Assembly (NCBI GenBank): GCA_022564695.1
Contig: JADFKX010000041.1
Span: 1-13,796 of the forward strand
From: Chloroflexota bacterium
GTDB lineage: Bacteria > Chloroflexota > Dehalococcoidia > SM23-28-2 > RBG-16-64-32
Direction of reading: 5' to 3'
DNA length: 13,796 nucleotides
In this document: positions 12,871 through 13,796 of the stretch, piece by piece
Layout: every line of letters begins with the position of its first letter
Numbering within the stretch: the first letter of the stretch is position 1
Notes under the pieces: model-generated
What the model saw: only the letters and a program-made list of their open reading frames with translations
What the model was told of the DNA's origin: nothing
Database searches by the model: none
Position numbers and translations under genes: made by a program

Positions 12871-13190
12871 TCCCGGGGCTGGCCAGCGCCGTGTTGGAGA
12901 GTCCACTTGGCCGCCTCCAGGGCGCGGACGGCGGGCACCAGAGGTTGCACCTCCCACTCCAGGTATGCGGACAGGGGCAGGCGGTTCAGCATCTCCGCCA
13001 GCTCCTCGTTGGAGGCGACATCGGCGATGACGATCCCCGACCGCTGGCCAATCAGCGCTCCGCCGGCCAGGACTTTGCCGTCGTTTTCAAGCTGCTTTAT
13101 CACTTCCCAGGTGGATACAACCATCCCCAGCCACAGCTCGCGGGGGACAGGAGGTACGTCGGGCAGGCTCGCCTTCACGAAAAACAGCAT
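12867..13190 (-). CDS. Muconolactone delta-isomerase-like (ferredoxin-fold) protein
   Basis: A 107-residue small protein beginning MLFFVKASLPDVPPVPRELW, a form seen in the muconolactone isomerase (MIase/CatC-like) family of alpha+beta barrel oligomers. The rest, GKVLAGGALIGQRSGIVIADVASNEELAEMLNRLPLSAYLEWEVQPL, matches the fold's beta-alpha-beta and the conserved L..LPL..Y...EV.PL ending. CatC isomerises muconolactone in the catechol branch of the beta-ketoadipate pathway; many relatives are simple stress or catabolic proteins, so true activity is unproven. AGGAGG lies 7 bases before ATG 13190, and a perfect TATAAT (13225-13220) lies further upstream. It is transcribed away from the CoxM-like gene and converges with the IscU-type gene, sharing the last 4 bases. 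Confidence 0.75.
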   Translation of the reverse strand: MLFFVKASLPDVPPVPRELWLGMVVSTWEVIKQLENDGKVLAGGALIGQRSGIVIADVASNEELAEMLNRLPLSAYLEWEVQPLVPAVRALEAAKWTLQHGAGQPRD

Positions 13191-13215
13191 GGGACCGCCT
13201 CCTAACCGGATTCGA

Positions 13216-13231
13216 AGCGATTATACTCGCT
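13216..13231. promoter_or_regulatory. -10 box of the isomerase-like gene within an inverted repeat
   Basis: A perfect minus-strand TATAAT (13225-13220) partly fills the centre of AGCGA-N6-TCGCT (13216-13231). The -35 is poor, so an activator or repressor may act here. Confidence 0.45.
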
Positions 13232-13266
13232 CCAAGGATATGACGGCTTCACCTTCACGTAAACGG

Positions 13267-13295
13267 TTGTCTAGGTAATCCTCAGGCTATAGAAT
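13267..13295 (+). promoter_or_regulatory. Promoter of the CoxM-like gene
   Basis: TTGTCT (13267-13272), a 17-base spacer and TAGAAT (13290-13295, 5 of 6). An in-frame ATG at 13294 lies inside the -10 and so would not be in the transcript. Confidence 0.55.
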
Positions 13296-13317
13296 GGCAC
13301 TACGGAAGGAGTGCCCC

Positions 13318-13796
13318 CTGAAGACGTTCGAGTATTTCGCCCCAAAGAGCCTGCCGGAAGCCCTCAGCCTCCTCCAGGAGCGAGGAGAGGAAGGTCGCGC
13401 CCTGGCCGGGGGAACCGACCTGGTTGTGCAGGTCAAGGAGGGTGGCAAGATACCAACCCCTTCCTACCTGGTGAGCCTTCGCCGCCTCCCCGAGCTCCGC
13501 GGCATCGACTTCAGCGAGAGGGATGGCCTGCGCATCGGCGCCACCGTCACTATGACGGAGGCCGCTGAATCAGCGCCGGTCCGCGAGCGCTATCGCGCCC
13601 TGGCCGACGGCGCCGAAATCGTCGGCTCGATTCAGACGATGAACATGGCGACCATCGGCGGAAATGTGTGCAACGCCGCGCCATCGGCGGACACAGCGCC
13701 GCCGCTCCTCACCTACGAGGCGGTGGCCATTATCGCCGGCCCCAAGGGAGACCGAGACGTACCGATTGAGGAGTTCTGGCTGGGGCCCAACCAGAC
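13318..13796 (+). CDS. FAD-binding (medium) subunit of CO/xanthine dehydrogenase-type enzyme, 5' part
   Basis: The frame runs off the right edge; 159 residues are visible of the usual 280-300. It is the FAD-binding subunit (CoxM/XdhB type) that passes electrons between the [2Fe-2S] subunit and acceptor in molybdenum hydroxylases. The start KTFEYFAPKSLPEALSLL and the FAD motif ALAGGTDLVVQVKEG (28-42) are diagnostic, as is IQTMNMATIGGNVCNAAPSA (105-124) with DTAPPLL. The best start is CTG 13318, 6 bases after GGAAGGAG (13304-13311); no ATG, GTG or TTG fits both the homology and the ribosome site. The alternative ATG 13294 adds 8 residues but lies in the promoter. Partner small and large subunits would be expected to the right, outside the window. 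Confidence 0.88.
   Translation, partial: MKTFEYFAPKSLPEALSLLQERGEEGRALAGGTDLVVQVKEGGKIPTPSYLVSLRRLPELRGIDFSERDGLRIGATVTMTEAAESAPVRERYRALADGAEIVGSIQTMNMATIGGNVCNAAPSADTAPPLLTYEAVAIIAGPKGDRDVPIEEFWLGPNQ

Noticed and set aside
13311..13568. An 85-codon GTG ORF at the right end
   Set aside because: It is one frame off the CoxM-like gene; Pro/Arg-rich shadow with no motif.

Overview
The window is a dense, GC-rich bacterial chromosomal segment with about 90% or more coding. Neighbours repeatedly overlap by 4 to 8 bases (ATGA or GTGA junctions). GTG and TTG starts occur, and one gene apparently starts at CTG. The gene mix (Lhr-type helicase, fused aminoglycoside-phosphotransferase-like protein, DUF2203, DinB-like, NDUFA9-like SDR, MidA/NDUFAF7 methyltransferase, tungstate-type ABC transporter, CoxM-type flavoprotein) suggests an uncultured Chloroflexota lineage, perhaps Dehalococcoidia-like. 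This is inferred from content only; no rRNA or marker gene is present. I see no prophage, insertion sequence, CRISPR array, tRNA or defence island.

Layout. From 1 to about 290 there is a plus-strand piece of an Lhr-like helicase. It runs head-on into a minus-strand phosphotransferase-like gene (about 291-1135), and both family similarities stop at the same place, so this is a rearrangement or assembly breakpoint. A divergent NUDIX hydrolase follows (1197-1619), then a minus-strand CDGSH iron-sulfur protein (1742-1945), an orphan eIF2B/ribose-bisphosphate-isomerase-fold protein (2065-2922) with a good intrinsic terminator, and an alpha/beta hydrolase (3061-3897) whose leader holds a strong hairpin. 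Positions 3954-5694 form a three-gene operon: DUF2203, a degenerate DinB-like protein and an NDUFA9-like SDR. Positions 8434-5709 (minus) form a tungstate/molybdate-type ABC operon (lipoprotein, permease, ATPase with TOBE). Positions 10725-8486 (minus) hold a MarR regulator with a DHA2-type multidrug exporter. Positions 10832-12870 (plus) hold a MidA-like methyltransferase, a one-Cys peroxiredoxin and an IscU/NifU-type scaffold. A muconolactone-isomerase-like gene (13190-12867, minus) diverges from the FAD subunit of a CO/xanthine dehydrogenase-type enzyme, which runs off the right edge.

How the genes may work together. The right half has a plausible metal-cofactor theme: Mo/W uptake, an Fe-S scaffold and the flavin subunit of a molybdopterin hydroxylase, an enzyme class that needs Mo, [2Fe-2S] and FAD. 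Homologues of two mitochondrial complex-I-associated proteins (NDUFA9 and NDUFAF7) lie in separate operons. The MarR and exporter genes look like an autoregulated efflux unit with a palindrome on the promoter.

The most general non-coding pattern is that seven transcription-unit-leading genes have a -10-like hexamer only 6-13 bases before the start codon and no Shine-Dalgarno, suggesting leaderless mRNAs. Genes inside operons, and those with longer leaders, mostly carry AGGAG-type sites. I found no convincing wholly new system. The best leads are this leaderless architecture, the CTG-started gene, the leader hairpin before the hydrolase, the orphan eIF2B-like protein lacking the isomerase cysteine, and the breakpoint at the left end.
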